DNA of 36,067 bases from Candidatus Mediterraneibacter merdipullorum (lineage in GTDB: Bacteria > Bacillota > Clostridia > Lachnospirales > Lachnospiraceae), in NCBI GenBank assembly GCA_019117125.1, contig DXAL01000039.1, forward strand, positions 1 through 36,067, in the 5' to 3' direction. Below the pieces are notes generated by a model, which saw only the letters and a list, made by a program, of their open reading frames with translations, did no database searches and had not been told where the DNA came from. This document shows, in pieces, positions 16,682 through 24,198 of the stretch. Position numbers and translations under genes: made by a program. Every line of letters starts with the position of its first letter. Within the stretch, counting starts at the first letter, position 1.

Positions 16682-17216
16682 AGCAATCCCTCCTGTTATT
16701 TGATTCTCCCACAATGCTCCCGCTTTCGCAGGCAGGTACCGCCTGCGCCTCAGTCCGTATTGTGTCTGCCGTCATTATAGTCCATCCGGGACCGCTTGTC
16801 CGCAAAAACCGTTCTACATAATTCTACATCCGGAGGCGCTGCCCTTCTCCCTGTCCCGCCCGGAACTTCTCACTCTTAACAGGTTCAAAATCCCCCGAAT
16901 CCACTCAGCGGGAACGGCTTCATCCGCAGCCTCTTTCCAGACTGTCCGGAATCTGTCTCAAGGTCATATCCTGTCATTTCTGTGCGGAAGATGGCGCCTG
17001 AAAAATAAAAATGCAATGTTTTCTTGCATTTTCTTTTCCTTTTCCAAAAGAAGATTATAATGGATATACGTGACATACTGTCGGACAGAGGAGGTCCCTT
17101 TGCGTCCGGTTCCGTTCCCGGAGGAACGATAGAGAAAAAGCCGGAATGATACGGAAATCATGAGAACCGGGCATTGTAAAAATGAAGGCATGCGATTATA
17201 ATCAAAGGAGAAACAT
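16682..17216. other. 535-base intergenic region between divergent genes
   Basis: No convincing gene is seen. It holds the leftward promoter at 16774-16802, a CGCAGGC/GCCTGCG hairpin near 16724-16749, a 9-bp hairpin aaaatgcaa/ttgcatttt (17008-17032) and a TATAAT at 17056-17061 that could serve the rightward Rpn gene with a poor -35 box. GATTATAAT occurs twice, the second time just before the Rpn ribosome binding site. Confidence 0.5.
16774..16802 (-). promoter_or_regulatory. Promoter of the unrecognised membrane protein
   Basis: On the minus strand a perfect TATAAT (16774-16779) lies 17 bases from CGGACA (16797-16802). The leader to ATG 16681 is about 85 bases. Confidence 0.5.
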
Positions 17217-18170
17217 ATGGCAAAAATGAGACAACTGAATATGCAGGCAGAAGGCAGAGCGGAGCAGGGTGAACTGCTCATAAATCCTCTGGAAGATATG
17301 AACCTCATGGACGACTTTCTTTTCGATATGGCAACCACAGACCTGGAGACATGCCGGCTCATCATCGAGCTTTCCCTCGGGATAAGGATACGAAAGATAC
17401 GCTGGAAAGAAGGACAGAAAGTCGTACACAACCTTCCCGGGAAACGGGGGATACGGATGGACTTCTACGTGGAAGACATCGACGGGCGCGTCTTTGATGT
17501 GGAGATGCAGAAAAAGAACGAGGGAAATATCCCGAAGCGCACCCGGTATTATCAGGCGCTTCTGGACGCCCCGATGCTAAAGAGCGGGGAGCGCGGGTTC
17601 GACCGTCTGAAACCGGCGTACATCATCGTCATCTGCGGGTTCGACCTGTTCGGATACGGGCTGTACCGGTATACCTTTGACAACCGGTGCAAAGAACTGC
17701 CGGAACTGACCATGGGAGATGAGTGCCGGAAAATCATCCTCAACACAAAAGGGAAGAACGATGCGGAAGCAGACCGGACGCTGATTGATTTTCTCCATTA
17801 CGTCGACTGCAGTTCCGAGGAAAATGTTCCCGCCGACTGCGATGACCGTCTGAAAAGCCTGCACAGGAAAGTCCATGAAATCAAGACAAACGAGCAGATG
17901 GGGGTGAGCTATATGAAAATGGAAGAGCGGGACCGCCTGATACGGGAAGAAGGAGAGCGAAAGGGAGAACAAATAGGAGAACGAAAAGGAGAAATAAAAT
18001 CTCTTATCTCCATCATACGGAAAAAACTTGCAAAAGGGTATGATGCCGAAAAGATTGCCGGAGAGCTTGAACTGGACCCGGAACTGACGCAGCACATGAT
18101 TCAAATGATAAACTCCTGTGAAGAGAAGACCGACCGGGAGATTGCGGAACTCATGATTGAGAATAACTGA
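17217..18170 (+). CDS. Rpn family recombination-promoting nuclease
   Basis: This 317-residue protein belongs to the PD-(D/E)XK nuclease superfamily, Rpn/PDDEXK_2 type, often labelled putative transposase. It shows LMDDFLFDMAT near the start, GIRMDFYVEDIDGRVFDVEMQ (78-98) with Asp82, Glu96 and Gln98 as the likely metal site, and TRYYQALLDAPMLKSG. The C-terminus is a charged helix containing repeated ERKGE units, then a short helical bundle. Rpn proteins cut DNA and stimulate RecA-independent recombination. The nuclease core looks intact. AAAGGAG lies 6 bases upstream of the start. It is monocistronic, with no terminal repeats suggesting a transposon. Confidence 0.82.
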   Translation: MAKMRQLNMQAEGRAEQGELLINPLEDMNLMDDFLFDMATTDLETCRLIIELSLGIRIRKIRWKEGQKVVHNLPGKRGIRMDFYVEDIDGRVFDVEMQKKNEGNIPKRTRYYQALLDAPMLKSGERGFDRLKPAYIIVICGFDLFGYGLYRYTFDNRCKELPELTMGDECRKIILNTKGKNDAEADRTLIDFLHYVDCSSEENVPADCDDRLKSLHRKVHEIKTNEQMGVSYMKMEERDRLIREEGERKGEQIGERKGEIKSLISIIRKKLAKGYDAEKIAGELELDPELTQHMIQMINSCEEKTDREIAELMIENN

Positions 18171-18184
18171 GATGCTGCGACCGG

Positions 18185-18242
18185 GCATTGAGACGTGTGA
18201 GCATTGAGATGTAAGCATTGAGATGTAAGCATTGAGACGTGT
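18185..18242. repeat. Four tandem 14-16 bp repeats upstream of a promoter
   Basis: Four units beginning gcattgaga lie at 18185, 18201, 18215 and 18229. The two middle units are identical (gcattgagatgtaa); the outer two end in cgtgt. The array touches the -35 box of the promoter at 18242-18270, so it may bind a regulator. No spacers separate the units, so it is not a CRISPR array. Confidence 0.75.
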
Positions 18243-18270
18243 TTACAAACAGCCGGGGTTCTGCTATAAT
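18242..18270 (+). promoter_or_regulatory. Promoter of the TSCPD gene
   Basis: TTTACA (18242-18247) and a perfect TATAAT (18265-18270) are spaced by 17 bases, about 75 bases before the start codon. Confidence 0.75.
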
Positions 18271-18349
18271 TCATCCGTAGTTCCGGCACATCAGCAAAGC
18301 GGTGCCATAAATTATGCACTCATCAGATAAGAATACGGAGGTATGGGAA

Positions 18350-18592
18350 ATGGATTATCAGCCGAAAGGAGTCTGCTCCCAGCAGATTCACTTTGACATC
18401 ATAGACAACAAAGTGCGGAATGTATCTTTCCGCGGAGGATGCAACGGAAATCTTCAGGGAATCTCCCGGCTCATCGACGGGATGGATGTCCGGGAAGCGA
18501 TATCGCGTATCGAGGGAATCCGGTGCGGGTTTAAATCCACATCGTGCCCGGACCAGCTCGCGCAGGCATTAAAAGAAGCAGTCGGTCAGTGA
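18350..18592 (+). CDS. TSCPD domain protein (TIGR03905 type)
   Basis: This 80-residue protein matches the short TSCPD family, named for the cysteine-containing motif TSCPDQLAQAL near its C-terminus. Other conserved features are GVCSQQIHFDI at the start and VSFRGGCNGNLQGISRLIDG in the middle. Related domains occur at the C-terminus of some ribonucleotide reductases; the small stand-alone proteins have no proven function, and the spaced cysteines suggest metal binding or redox chemistry. The start at 18350 has GGAGG 8 bases upstream, better than an ATG at 18314. The terminator hairpin overlaps its last codons. Confidence 0.85.
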   Translation: MDYQPKGVCSQQIHFDIIDNKVRNVSFRGGCNGNLQGISRLIDGMDVREAISRIEGIRCGFKSTSCPDQLAQALKEAVGQ

Positions 18593-18605
18593 CCGGCTGC
18601 TTTTT
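18577..18605 (+). terminator. Terminator overlapping the TSCPD stop codon
   Basis: AGCAGTCGGTC (18577-18587) pairs with GACCGGCTGCT (18591-18601), with one G-T pair, and TTTTT follows (18601-18605). The stop codon begins in the three-base loop. Confidence 0.85.
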
Positions 18606-18626
18606 CCAATTTCAGACAAAGCGATA

Positions 18627-18648
18627 CCCGCAGGCATCTGCCTGCGGG
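18627..18648. repeat. Strong GC hairpin
   Basis: CCCGCAGGCA (18627-18636) and TGCCTGCGGG (18639-18648) form a 10-bp perfect stem with a two-base loop, followed by CTCTTTG. It may be a second, backup terminator for the TSCPD gene. Confidence 0.5.
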
Positions 18649-18675
18649 CTCTTTGTTTCCAGTCTGCCTGTCCAT

Positions 18676-18824
18676 CCCTTAAACCCTGAGAGCAGCCGCC
18701 GTATGTACAGCCAAAATTTGTGGTGTTTCTCGGAACAGGTTTCTCAAACTTTCTTTCTTTTTATTTTTTTATTTGATTAATAGTTTCCGCGGCGTACTCA
18801 GCGGCTGCTCTCAGGGTTTAAGGG
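18676..18824. repeat. 24-bp perfect inverted repeat with 101-base AT-rich centre
   Basis: The arms at 18676-18699 (cccttaaaccctgagagc...) and 18801-18824 are exact reverse complements. The centre contains T-rich runs and no reading frame. No target-site duplication is visible. It could be a small non-autonomous element or a long-range RNA hairpin between the convergent TSCPD and DUF6147 genes. Confidence 0.7.
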
Positions 18825-18870
18825 CGGAGGTCTATGATAATCCTTCCCGTAAATTTAAATCGGAACAGGG

Positions 18871-19368
18871 TTACGGGAGGAATACCCCATTTGTCACAGA
18901 TGCTGATTCATCGTAATCATAGGCGCTTGCCCCTGCAATGTGATTCGCCCTCACACGGTAGTAGTAACCACGGTCAACGGTAACGGACTTCGCTGTGGAG
19001 AGAAAGTAGTCGTCATGGTCTTCCACCATCCACCAGGCAACCTGCCCCCATCCGTCTTCTTCGGCGTTATACTTTTCAACATACACGATGGTCGCCATAT
19101 AATCGACTTCCTGATTCGCAGTGGTTGCTGCATAGGCGTACACTCTTGTAAGTCCTGCCCTGGAAATCGTGCACTCACCGTCCATAAGGTACACACCCCT
19201 TGTCAAAGGCGGCGGCGTCACTCCAGTGGAAGTCTCCTCGTCTGTCAGATAGGAGCCGTCCACCAGCTTCATTTCCGGTTCTGATGCTTCCACACGGACC
19301 ACCGACGTCATCGCCAGTGTAACCAGCACTGCTGCGCTGCATACTATAGATAAAATGCGCTTTTTCAT
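18871..19368 (-). CDS. Secreted DUF6147 family protein
   Basis: This 165-residue protein has a clear signal peptide (MKKRILSIVCSAAVLVTLAM..., cleavage near VEA at about 28) and an extracellular domain with GECTISRAGLTRVYAYAATTA, YVEKYNAEEDGWGQVAWW and SVTVDRGYYYRVRANHIAG. This pattern is that of DUF6147, small beta-rich exported proteins of Clostridia with unknown function. It is a single gene. A hairpin (TTCCCGTAA/TTACGGGAG, about 18843-18879) overlaps its stop codon. Confidence 0.78.
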   Translation of the reverse strand: MKKRILSIVCSAAVLVTLAMTSVVRVEASEPEMKLVDGSYLTDEETSTGVTPPPLTRGVYLMDGECTISRAGLTRVYAYAATTANQEVDYMATIVYVEKYNAEEDGWGQVAWWMVEDHDDYFLSTAKSVTVDRGYYYRVRANHIAGASAYDYDESASVTNGVFLP

Positions 19369-19439
19369 TCTTTTGTCCCTCTTTGAATCTTTTGTCTATG
19401 TACCCTTTCTATAATATAAACAATTGACTCCGGGAAAAC

Positions 19440-20222
19440 TTACGCATTTTCATCATAAAAAATCAAATTATTTATAATTTTTTCAAATTTATCCTTTTCC
19501 ATCATTCCTTTTATCTCATACTGGGCATCCATATATTCAAATTCAGCAATGTATCTTTCCTGATCAGACTCTTCTACAAGATATTTTTTTATATTTATGG
19601 TTATACCTCTTATCTCTGTCTGATACTCCTCAACAAGTTGGTCCGGCTCAATCTGTCCGTATGAAGAGTCTGCATCATTCATGTACATACTGTATTTTAT
19701 GGTCTTCTTATTATACGTATAAAAGAGAGCAGCCCTGGCTTGTGCTTTATCTATCTCAAACCGCTTAAAAATCATATCTTCCGGCAGATATCCGAATCTC
19801 ACCGGATAAATTCCTATTTCATTCTTAATATCTTTAAACACCTGAACTTCATCCAAGTCCTCTGTCTCATGCGAATCCATATTTTCCACATCAATATAGG
19901 ATAGTTTCTCCTCCCCCGCGATTCGCTCCCACAACACCTTCCAGTACGACTTGCTCCCTGTTCCAGTCATCACACTTCCGCATACAAGAATAATCGCTGC
20001 CGCAAGCGCCAGACATATCCTGCGTCTTTTTTTGCTGCGGCGGACGGTCTTATGGAATCTTTTATCGTATTCATATTCCTGTATTTTATTGAAAAGAGAA
20101 GTTTCCATATCTTCCGAGACGCTGATATCATCGAGATTATCTCTGGAACTGACGGTATCCCGGATATCGGCGGCTTCTCTGTCGACTTCTTTTTTCAGTG
20201 ATAACTTTTCAAGTTTTTTCAT
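19440..20222 (-). CDS. DUF4367-type single-pass membrane protein, anti-sigma-like
   Basis: The protein is about 260 residues. A charged cytoplasmic part (1-65) is followed by a basic stretch (RRSKKRRR), one membrane segment (about 68-86) and an extracytoplasmic domain ending in the DUF4367 pattern (IYPVRFGYLPEDMIF...YIAEFEYMDAQYEIKGMMEKDKFEKIINNLIF). Such proteins are often encoded next to sigma-70 family factors and resemble anti-sigma factors in topology. The nearest sigma gene lies at 21538-22092 on the same strand, with murG in between on the other strand. ATG 20222 is preferred over GTG 20231, because AAGG lies 8 bases before it. Confidence 0.65.
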   Translation of the reverse strand: MKKLEKLSLKKEVDREAADIRDTVSSRDNLDDISVSEDMETSLFNKIQEYEYDKRFHKTVRRSKKRRRICLALAAAIILVCGSVMTGTGSKSYWKVLWERIAGEEKLSYIDVENMDSHETEDLDEVQVFKDIKNEIGIYPVRFGYLPEDMIFKRFEIDKAQARAALFYTYNKKTIKYSMYMNDADSSYGQIEPDQLVEEYQTEIRGITINIKKYLVEESDQERYIAEFEYMDAQYEIKGMMEKDKFEKIINNLIFYDENA

Positions 20223-20253
20223 TCGTAACACCTTTTTCCGTCTTATCTTTTCC

Positions 20254-20282
20254 TTGACTTTTCACCAAATAAGGTTAAGATG
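20254..20282 (+). promoter_or_regulatory. Possible promoter of murG
   Basis: TTGACT (20254-20259) is followed after 17 bases by AAGATG, a weak -10 box. Confidence 0.35.
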
Positions 20283-20323
20283 AAATTAGTTTTAATACGA
20301 CTTTTCTGGAGGTTGATTTTCTT

Positions 20324-21397
20324 ATGAAACGAATCATTTTAACCGGCGGCGGAACCGCCGGGCATGTTACTCCTAATATCGCCCTGATTCCCGGTCTGCA
20401 GAAGCTGGGATACGACATCCAGTATATCGGCTCATACAACGGCATCGAGAAAGAACTCATCGAACCTCTTGGGGTTCCGTACTACGGGATTTCCTCAGGC
20501 AAGCTGCGCCGCTATTTCAGCGTGCAGAATTTTACCGACCCGTTCCGTGTAGTCAAAGGCTTCGGCGAAGCCCGGAAACTCATTAAGGAACTGAAGCCCG
20601 ATGTCATCTTCTCAAAGGGCGGATTTGTCTCCGTTCCTGTCGTCCTTGCCGGCAAGCGGTGCAAGGTGCCAGCCATCATCCATGAATCGGATATGACGCC
20701 CGGTCTTGCAAATAAGATTGCCATTCCTTCCGCGGTAAAAGTGTGCTGCAACTTCCCGGAGACACTGGATGCTCTTCCGAAGGGGAAAGCAGTCCTCACC
20801 GGTTCCCCGATACGTCAGGAGCTTCTCTCCGGCAATAAGATAGCGGCTCTGGACCTGTGCGGATTTACCGCAGACAAACCTGTCATCCTCGTGATAGGCG
20901 GAAGCCTCGGCTCTGTAGTCGTGAACAATGCCGTACGCCAGAGCCTCCCCCGTCTTCTCGAACAGTTCCAGATTATCCATCTGTGCGGAAAAGGAAAGAC
21001 GGACGAATCACTCAAAGATACGAAGGGCTACTGCCAGTTCGAGTACATCAAGGACGAGCTGCGCGACATTTTTGCTCTTGCGGATATTGTCATCTCAAGA
21101 GCGGGAGCCAATGCAATCTGTGAACTGCTGGCTCTCAGGAAGCCGAATCTCCTCATCCCGCTGTCTGCAAAAGCCAGCCGTGGCGACCAGATATTAAACG
21201 CCCGTTCCTTTGAACGCCAGGGCTTCAGCATGGTGCTCGAGGAAGAAGAACTCACCGAAGATTCTCTCGTCTCTTCTGTTCTCGGGCTTTACGAAAACCG
21301 CGGTACATTTATCGACGCGATGCGGGATTCGGACCAGCAGGATTCCATCGACACGATTCTGTCCCTGATAGAAGAAGCTGCCGCCAAAACGGAATGA
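20324..21397 (+). CDS. murG: Lipid II synthase MurG (UDP-GlcNAc transferase)
   Basis: MurG adds GlcNAc to lipid I on the inner face of the membrane, the last cytoplasmic step of peptidoglycan precursor synthesis. The 357-residue protein shows LTGGGTAGHVTPNIALI (7-23), VIFSKGGFVSVPVVLA, the UDP-GlcNAc region VIGGSLGSVVVNNAV and ISRAGANAICELLAL, then LIPLSAKASRGDQILNA. All motifs are complete. It stands alone, away from any mur/fts cluster. GGAGG lies 11 bases upstream of ATG, a slightly long spacing. Confidence 0.93.
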   Translation: MKRIILTGGGTAGHVTPNIALIPGLQKLGYDIQYIGSYNGIEKELIEPLGVPYYGISSGKLRRYFSVQNFTDPFRVVKGFGEARKLIKELKPDVIFSKGGFVSVPVVLAGKRCKVPAIIHESDMTPGLANKIAIPSAVKVCCNFPETLDALPKGKAVLTGSPIRQELLSGNKIAALDLCGFTADKPVILVIGGSLGSVVVNNAVRQSLPRLLEQFQIIHLCGKGKTDESLKDTKGYCQFEYIKDELRDIFALADIVISRAGANAICELLALRKPNLLIPLSAKASRGDQILNARSFERQGFSMVLEEEELTEDSLVSSVLGLYENRGTFIDAMRDSDQQDSIDTILSLIEEAAAKTE

Positions 21398-21443
21398 CTC
21401 TTTTGTGATATCTCATAATACCCGTCTTTACAGGCGGTCTGTG

Positions 21444-21471
21444 CAGGCGCTCTTACTGAGCGCCTGTTTTT
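21444..21471 (+). terminator. Terminator of murG
   Basis: CAGGCGCTC (21444-21452) and GAGCGCCTG (21458-21466) form a perfect 9-bp stem followed by TTTTT. Confidence 0.9.
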
Positions 21472-21537
21472 ATCTCTCCCGGAGATGGACGGTATCCCTT
21501 GCCCGGACTGGCAAATGAATCCCGGATATTGTCCGGT

Positions 21538-22092
21538 TCATCGGTCCGGGTCTGTCATCTCTTCATATTCCGCGCCGTATGTCTTCGCAATCCACTTTTT
21601 CGCCCTGTGCAGGATGCTGTGGAGGACCTGCAGGCGCACTCCCATCATCTCGGCAGCCTTTGCCTGCGGTATTTCCATGTAGTAGACGAGCATGATTGCC
21701 TCGTACCATCTCGGATTCTTCTCCATCAGTCCGGCAAATATCTTTTCGTGCAGTTTTCGTCTGCTCTGCTCCAGTTCTATCCCGGTATACTCTTCTTCCG
21801 TGCTCTCCCTTAGTTCTTCCTGTACAGCATATCCTTCCTCGTCCAGCCGGAGCACTTCGCGACGGTATTTCTTTCGGTGGTTTATCGCCGCATTTCTCGC
21901 AGCAACACACAGCCATGAAGAAATATTTCCGTTTTTGAGCTCTTCAAATCCTATGTATAATTTCAGAAATGTCTCCTGAGTTATGTCTTCTGCCGCATCG
22001 TAATCGTCCCCTGAATAAATGAATGCCGTCTTCAGGACGAGATTTTTATACTTCTCATAAACCTCGTTAAATTCACGATTCCCTGTCAACAT
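21538..22092 (-). CDS. Sigma-70 family RNA polymerase sigma factor
   Basis: This 184-residue protein has the ECF layout. Region 2 spans about 8-75 (FNEVYEKYKNLVLKTAF, DYDAAEDITQETFLKLY, SWLCVAARNAAINHRKK). Region 4 spans about 120-170 (MLVYYMEIPQAKAAEMMGVRLQVLHSILHRAKKWI) and forms the DNA-binding helix-turn-helix. It starts 17 bases after the HIT gene stop, so the two are probably one transcript. No anti-sigma gene follows it directly; the DUF4367 protein beyond murG is the nearest candidate partner. Confidence 0.88.
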   Translation of the reverse strand: MLTGNREFNEVYEKYKNLVLKTAFIYSGDDYDAAEDITQETFLKLYIGFEELKNGNISSWLCVAARNAAINHRKKYRREVLRLDEEGYAVQEELRESTEEEYTGIELEQSRRKLHEKIFAGLMEKNPRWYEAIMLVYYMEIPQAKAAEMMGVRLQVLHSILHRAKKWIAKTYGAEYEEMTDPDR

Positions 22093-22109
22093 AACATGAT
22101 TACTCCGGT

Positions 22110-22517
22110 CTATTTCATTTTGGAAAGTATCTCATTTTTCACTTCTTCGGTCAGCTCGCCTGTCGGCCAACCGAGTCCAACATTGTCTCCTTCATATCTT
22201 GGAATGAGATGCATGTGGAAATGAAATACCGTCTGACCTGCACACGGCTCATTGTTCTGCACCACGTTATAGCCGTCGCATCCGAGCACGTCCGTCATCT
22301 TCTTTACCATCTTTTTCGCCAGCTTCATCGCTTTGGCCGCAACTTCCTCATCAATATCATAGAGATTGCGGAAGTGTTCTTTCGGCAGGATGAGGGCATG
22401 CCCTTTTGACGCCGGTCCGAGGTCCAGAATGACTCGGAAGTCATCATCCTCATAAAGCGTTGCGGACGGAATCTCTCCCGCTGCGATTTTACAGAAAATG
22501 CAGTCTTTCTCTTTCAT
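22110..22517 (-). CDS. HIT family nucleotide hydrolase
   Basis: This 135-residue protein has the histidine triad FHFHMHLIP (His99, His101, His103), an N-terminal CIFCKIAAGEIPS with a Cys pair typical of HinT-like members, and GHALILPKEHFRNLYD. HIT hydrolases cleave nucleoside phosphoramidates or related dinucleotides; the physiological substrate is not known. The start has GAGAGG about 8 bases upstream. It lies just before the sigma factor gene. Confidence 0.93.
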   Translation of the reverse strand: MKEKDCIFCKIAAGEIPSATLYEDDDFRVILDLGPASKGHALILPKEHFRNLYDIDEEVAAKAMKLAKKMVKKMTDVLGCDGYNVVQNNEPCAGQTVFHFHMHLIPRYEGDNVGLGWPTGELTEEVKNEILSKMK

Positions 22518-22625
22518 AATTTTTTCCTCTCTTCCTCCGGTTATTTCTGAATAGTAGTATAGACTATTTTCCGGAAAAAGAGAAGATGTTTATTCCAGGT
22601 GTCGAAATCTGTCGTATGGATGATG

Positions 22626-22654
22626 TTGAACCCGTCTTTTTCCCATGCTAGACT
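22626..22654 (+). promoter_or_regulatory. Promoter of the soluble histidine kinase
   Basis: TTGAAC (22626-22631) and TAGACT (22649-22654) are spaced by 17 bases, about 65 bases before the start at 22725. Confidence 0.5.
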
Positions 22655-22724
22655 TATGGATGACAGAGCCGCGGGCGACCGCAGGCAGACTGGATATCAA
22701 CCGCAAGCAAAAAGGGGAACCGAC

Positions 22725-23456
22725 ATGTTCAACAACATTGACCTGAATCAAATGAACCGCCTGATGGCAGAAAATCCTGACGCAAAGCACATCATATCGC
22801 AGCTCCTTGAGAATCATCACACCGCCGTATCCATGATTGCCCATGAGATACGCAACCCGCTGACGCTCATATCGTCGTCTCTCCAGATTATGGAAGCGCA
22901 GCACCCGGAAGTAAAGGAGTTCCACAACTGGAAGCAGACAATGGAAGATGTGCGTTTCATGTGCGACCTGTTAAACGAACTGTCCACTTTCAACAACAGC
23001 AGGACACTGCACCACTCTGTATTTTCCATCGGAAATCTGTTAAAAAACATCGCCGTATCCTTTGCCATCTCGCTGGATGCTTCCGGCAGCAGCATCGGGT
23101 TTTCTTCAAAGATCGCTCCGGATATGGGTGATTTCACCGGAGATAAGCTGAAACTGGAAGAAGTTATGCTCAACCTTCTCCGAAACGCCCGGGAAGCGGT
23201 TGCAGATGACGGCACGATTTCCCTTTCTGCAGAGCGTTCCGGCGACCAGATCGTGATAACCTGCCGGGATAACGGATGCGGGATACCAAAAGACCGCATC
23301 GATACAATATTTGACCTGTTCGTCACATACAAGGAAAACGGCACCGGACTGGGACTGGCTTCTGCCAGGAGCATCGTGGAAGCGCACGGCGGCTCCATTA
23401 CCGTCGTATCCGCTCCCGGAGAAGGTGCGGAATTTACGGTCACGCTGCCTGTCTGA
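22725..23456 (+). CDS. Soluble orphan sensor histidine kinase
   Basis: This 243-residue kinase has no membrane segment. A short N-terminus (1-32) leads to the H-box MIAHEIRNPLTLISSSLQIME with phosphoacceptor His40, then the N-box EEVMLNLLRNAREAV, G1 DNGCGIP, F-box FDLFVTYKENGTG and G2 GTGLGLASARS. All catalytic boxes are present. No response regulator gene is adjacent. In Clostridia some orphan kinases feed Spo0A directly; a similar role here is inference only. The start at 22725 has AAGGGG 7 bases upstream; a longer frame back to 22599 overlaps the promoter. Confidence 0.85.
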   Translation: MFNNIDLNQMNRLMAENPDAKHIISQLLENHHTAVSMIAHEIRNPLTLISSSLQIMEAQHPEVKEFHNWKQTMEDVRFMCDLLNELSTFNNSRTLHHSVFSIGNLLKNIAVSFAISLDASGSSIGFSSKIAPDMGDFTGDKLKLEEVMLNLLRNAREAVADDGTISLSAERSGDQIVITCRDNGCGIPKDRIDTIFDLFVTYKENGTGLGLASARSIVEAHGGSITVVSAPGEGAEFTVTLPV

Positions 23457-23510
23457 GCAGACAGCCGCACTGTGAGCCGGGCGCTGTCGCGCTGCCTGAA
23501 CAGAAATGTA

Positions 23511-24095
23511 CTACCGCTTCTTTCTGTAGAGGAGGACTGCCAGGAGAAACCCGCCGGCAAGTCCGCCGATGTGAGCCAGGTTGTCCACACCGCTGCTCGT
23601 CAGTCCAAAGTAGAGGCTCAGCGCCGCCATGAATACAAGTCCCTTTGCCGAGAGTCTTCCAAGCCTTCCGCGGTTTGCAATGACTACATACAAAAGCGCT
23701 CCCATAAGCCCGAAGACTGCTCCCGAGGCGCCTGCAGAGACAATCTCCTGACCGGTCCGGATATCGTGGACAAAGGACAGGATATTTCCAAAAAGACCGC
23801 TCGCAAAATAGATGACGAGGAATTTCCATCTGCCGGTCTCCGGTTCCAGGTTCCAGCCAAGCGCTCCGAGCATCACCATATTGTTGAGCAGATGCTCGAT
23901 GCCGAAATGGAGAAACAGGCAGGTAAACAGCCGGTAATACTCCTGTCCCTGCGTAAGCAGGGGATCGTACATCGCCCCGTGCTTCACCATAAATACTGCA
24001 TCCTCTGTATCTCCCAGCATTGTCAGGATGAAAAAGACTGCTGTATTTAAAATGATGAGCCCGACCGTGCAGACTGCTTCTGGTTTCTGTTTCAC
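23511..24095 (-). CDS. Rhomboid family intramembrane serine protease
   Basis: This 194-residue membrane protein has about six membrane segments. It carries the rhomboid catalytic pair Ser124 in GASGAVFGLMG and His175 in NLAHIGGLAGGF, plus the HFGIEHLLNNMVML loop (63-76) with the oxyanion-side His and Asn. It should cleave membrane-spanning proteins within or near the bilayer. It starts with GTG at 24095, with GAGG 7 bases upstream, and has its own promoter inside the end of the DUF6382 gene. Its location after the pilus operon is suggestive but does not prove a pilus-related substrate. Confidence 0.9.
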   Translation of the reverse strand: MKQKPEAVCTVGLIILNTAVFFILTMLGDTEDAVFMVKHGAMYDPLLTQGQEYYRLFTCLFLHFGIEHLLNNMVMLGALGWNLEPETGRWKFLVIYFASGLFGNILSFVHDIRTGQEIVSAGASGAVFGLMGALLYVVIANRGRLGRLSAKGLVFMAALSLYFGLTSSGVDNLAHIGGLAGGFLLAVLLYRKKR

Positions 24096-24162
24096 GTGAG
24101 GACCTCTTTTCTTTCCTTTTCTTCCGGCTTCCCCGGCACAGAACTAACAGGGGGCTTCCGGT

Positions 24163-24181
24163 GTATCTTATTATAAGATAC
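24163..24181. repeat. Perfect palindrome centred on a stop codon
   Basis: gtatctta-tta-taagatac is a perfect 8-bp stem whose three-base loop is the TAA stop codon of the DUF6382 gene. It also contains the -10 box of the rhomboid promoter. Confidence 0.7.
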
Positions 24182-24198
24182 CCTTTCTCCCGTGTCCA
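24170..24198 (-). promoter_or_regulatory. Promoter of the rhomboid gene
   Basis: On the minus strand, TGGACA (24193-24198) and TATAAT (24170-24175) are spaced by 17 bases, inside the last codons of the DUF6382 gene. The -35 and -10 boxes are identical to those of the tad operon promoter. Confidence 0.65.

Noticed and set aside
17217-18170. Insertion sequence or transposon
   Set aside because: Rpn proteins are labelled transposase-like, but there are no terminal inverted repeats or target duplications around this gene.
18185-18242. CRISPR array
   Set aside because: Repeats are 14-16 bp and directly abutting, with no spacers.
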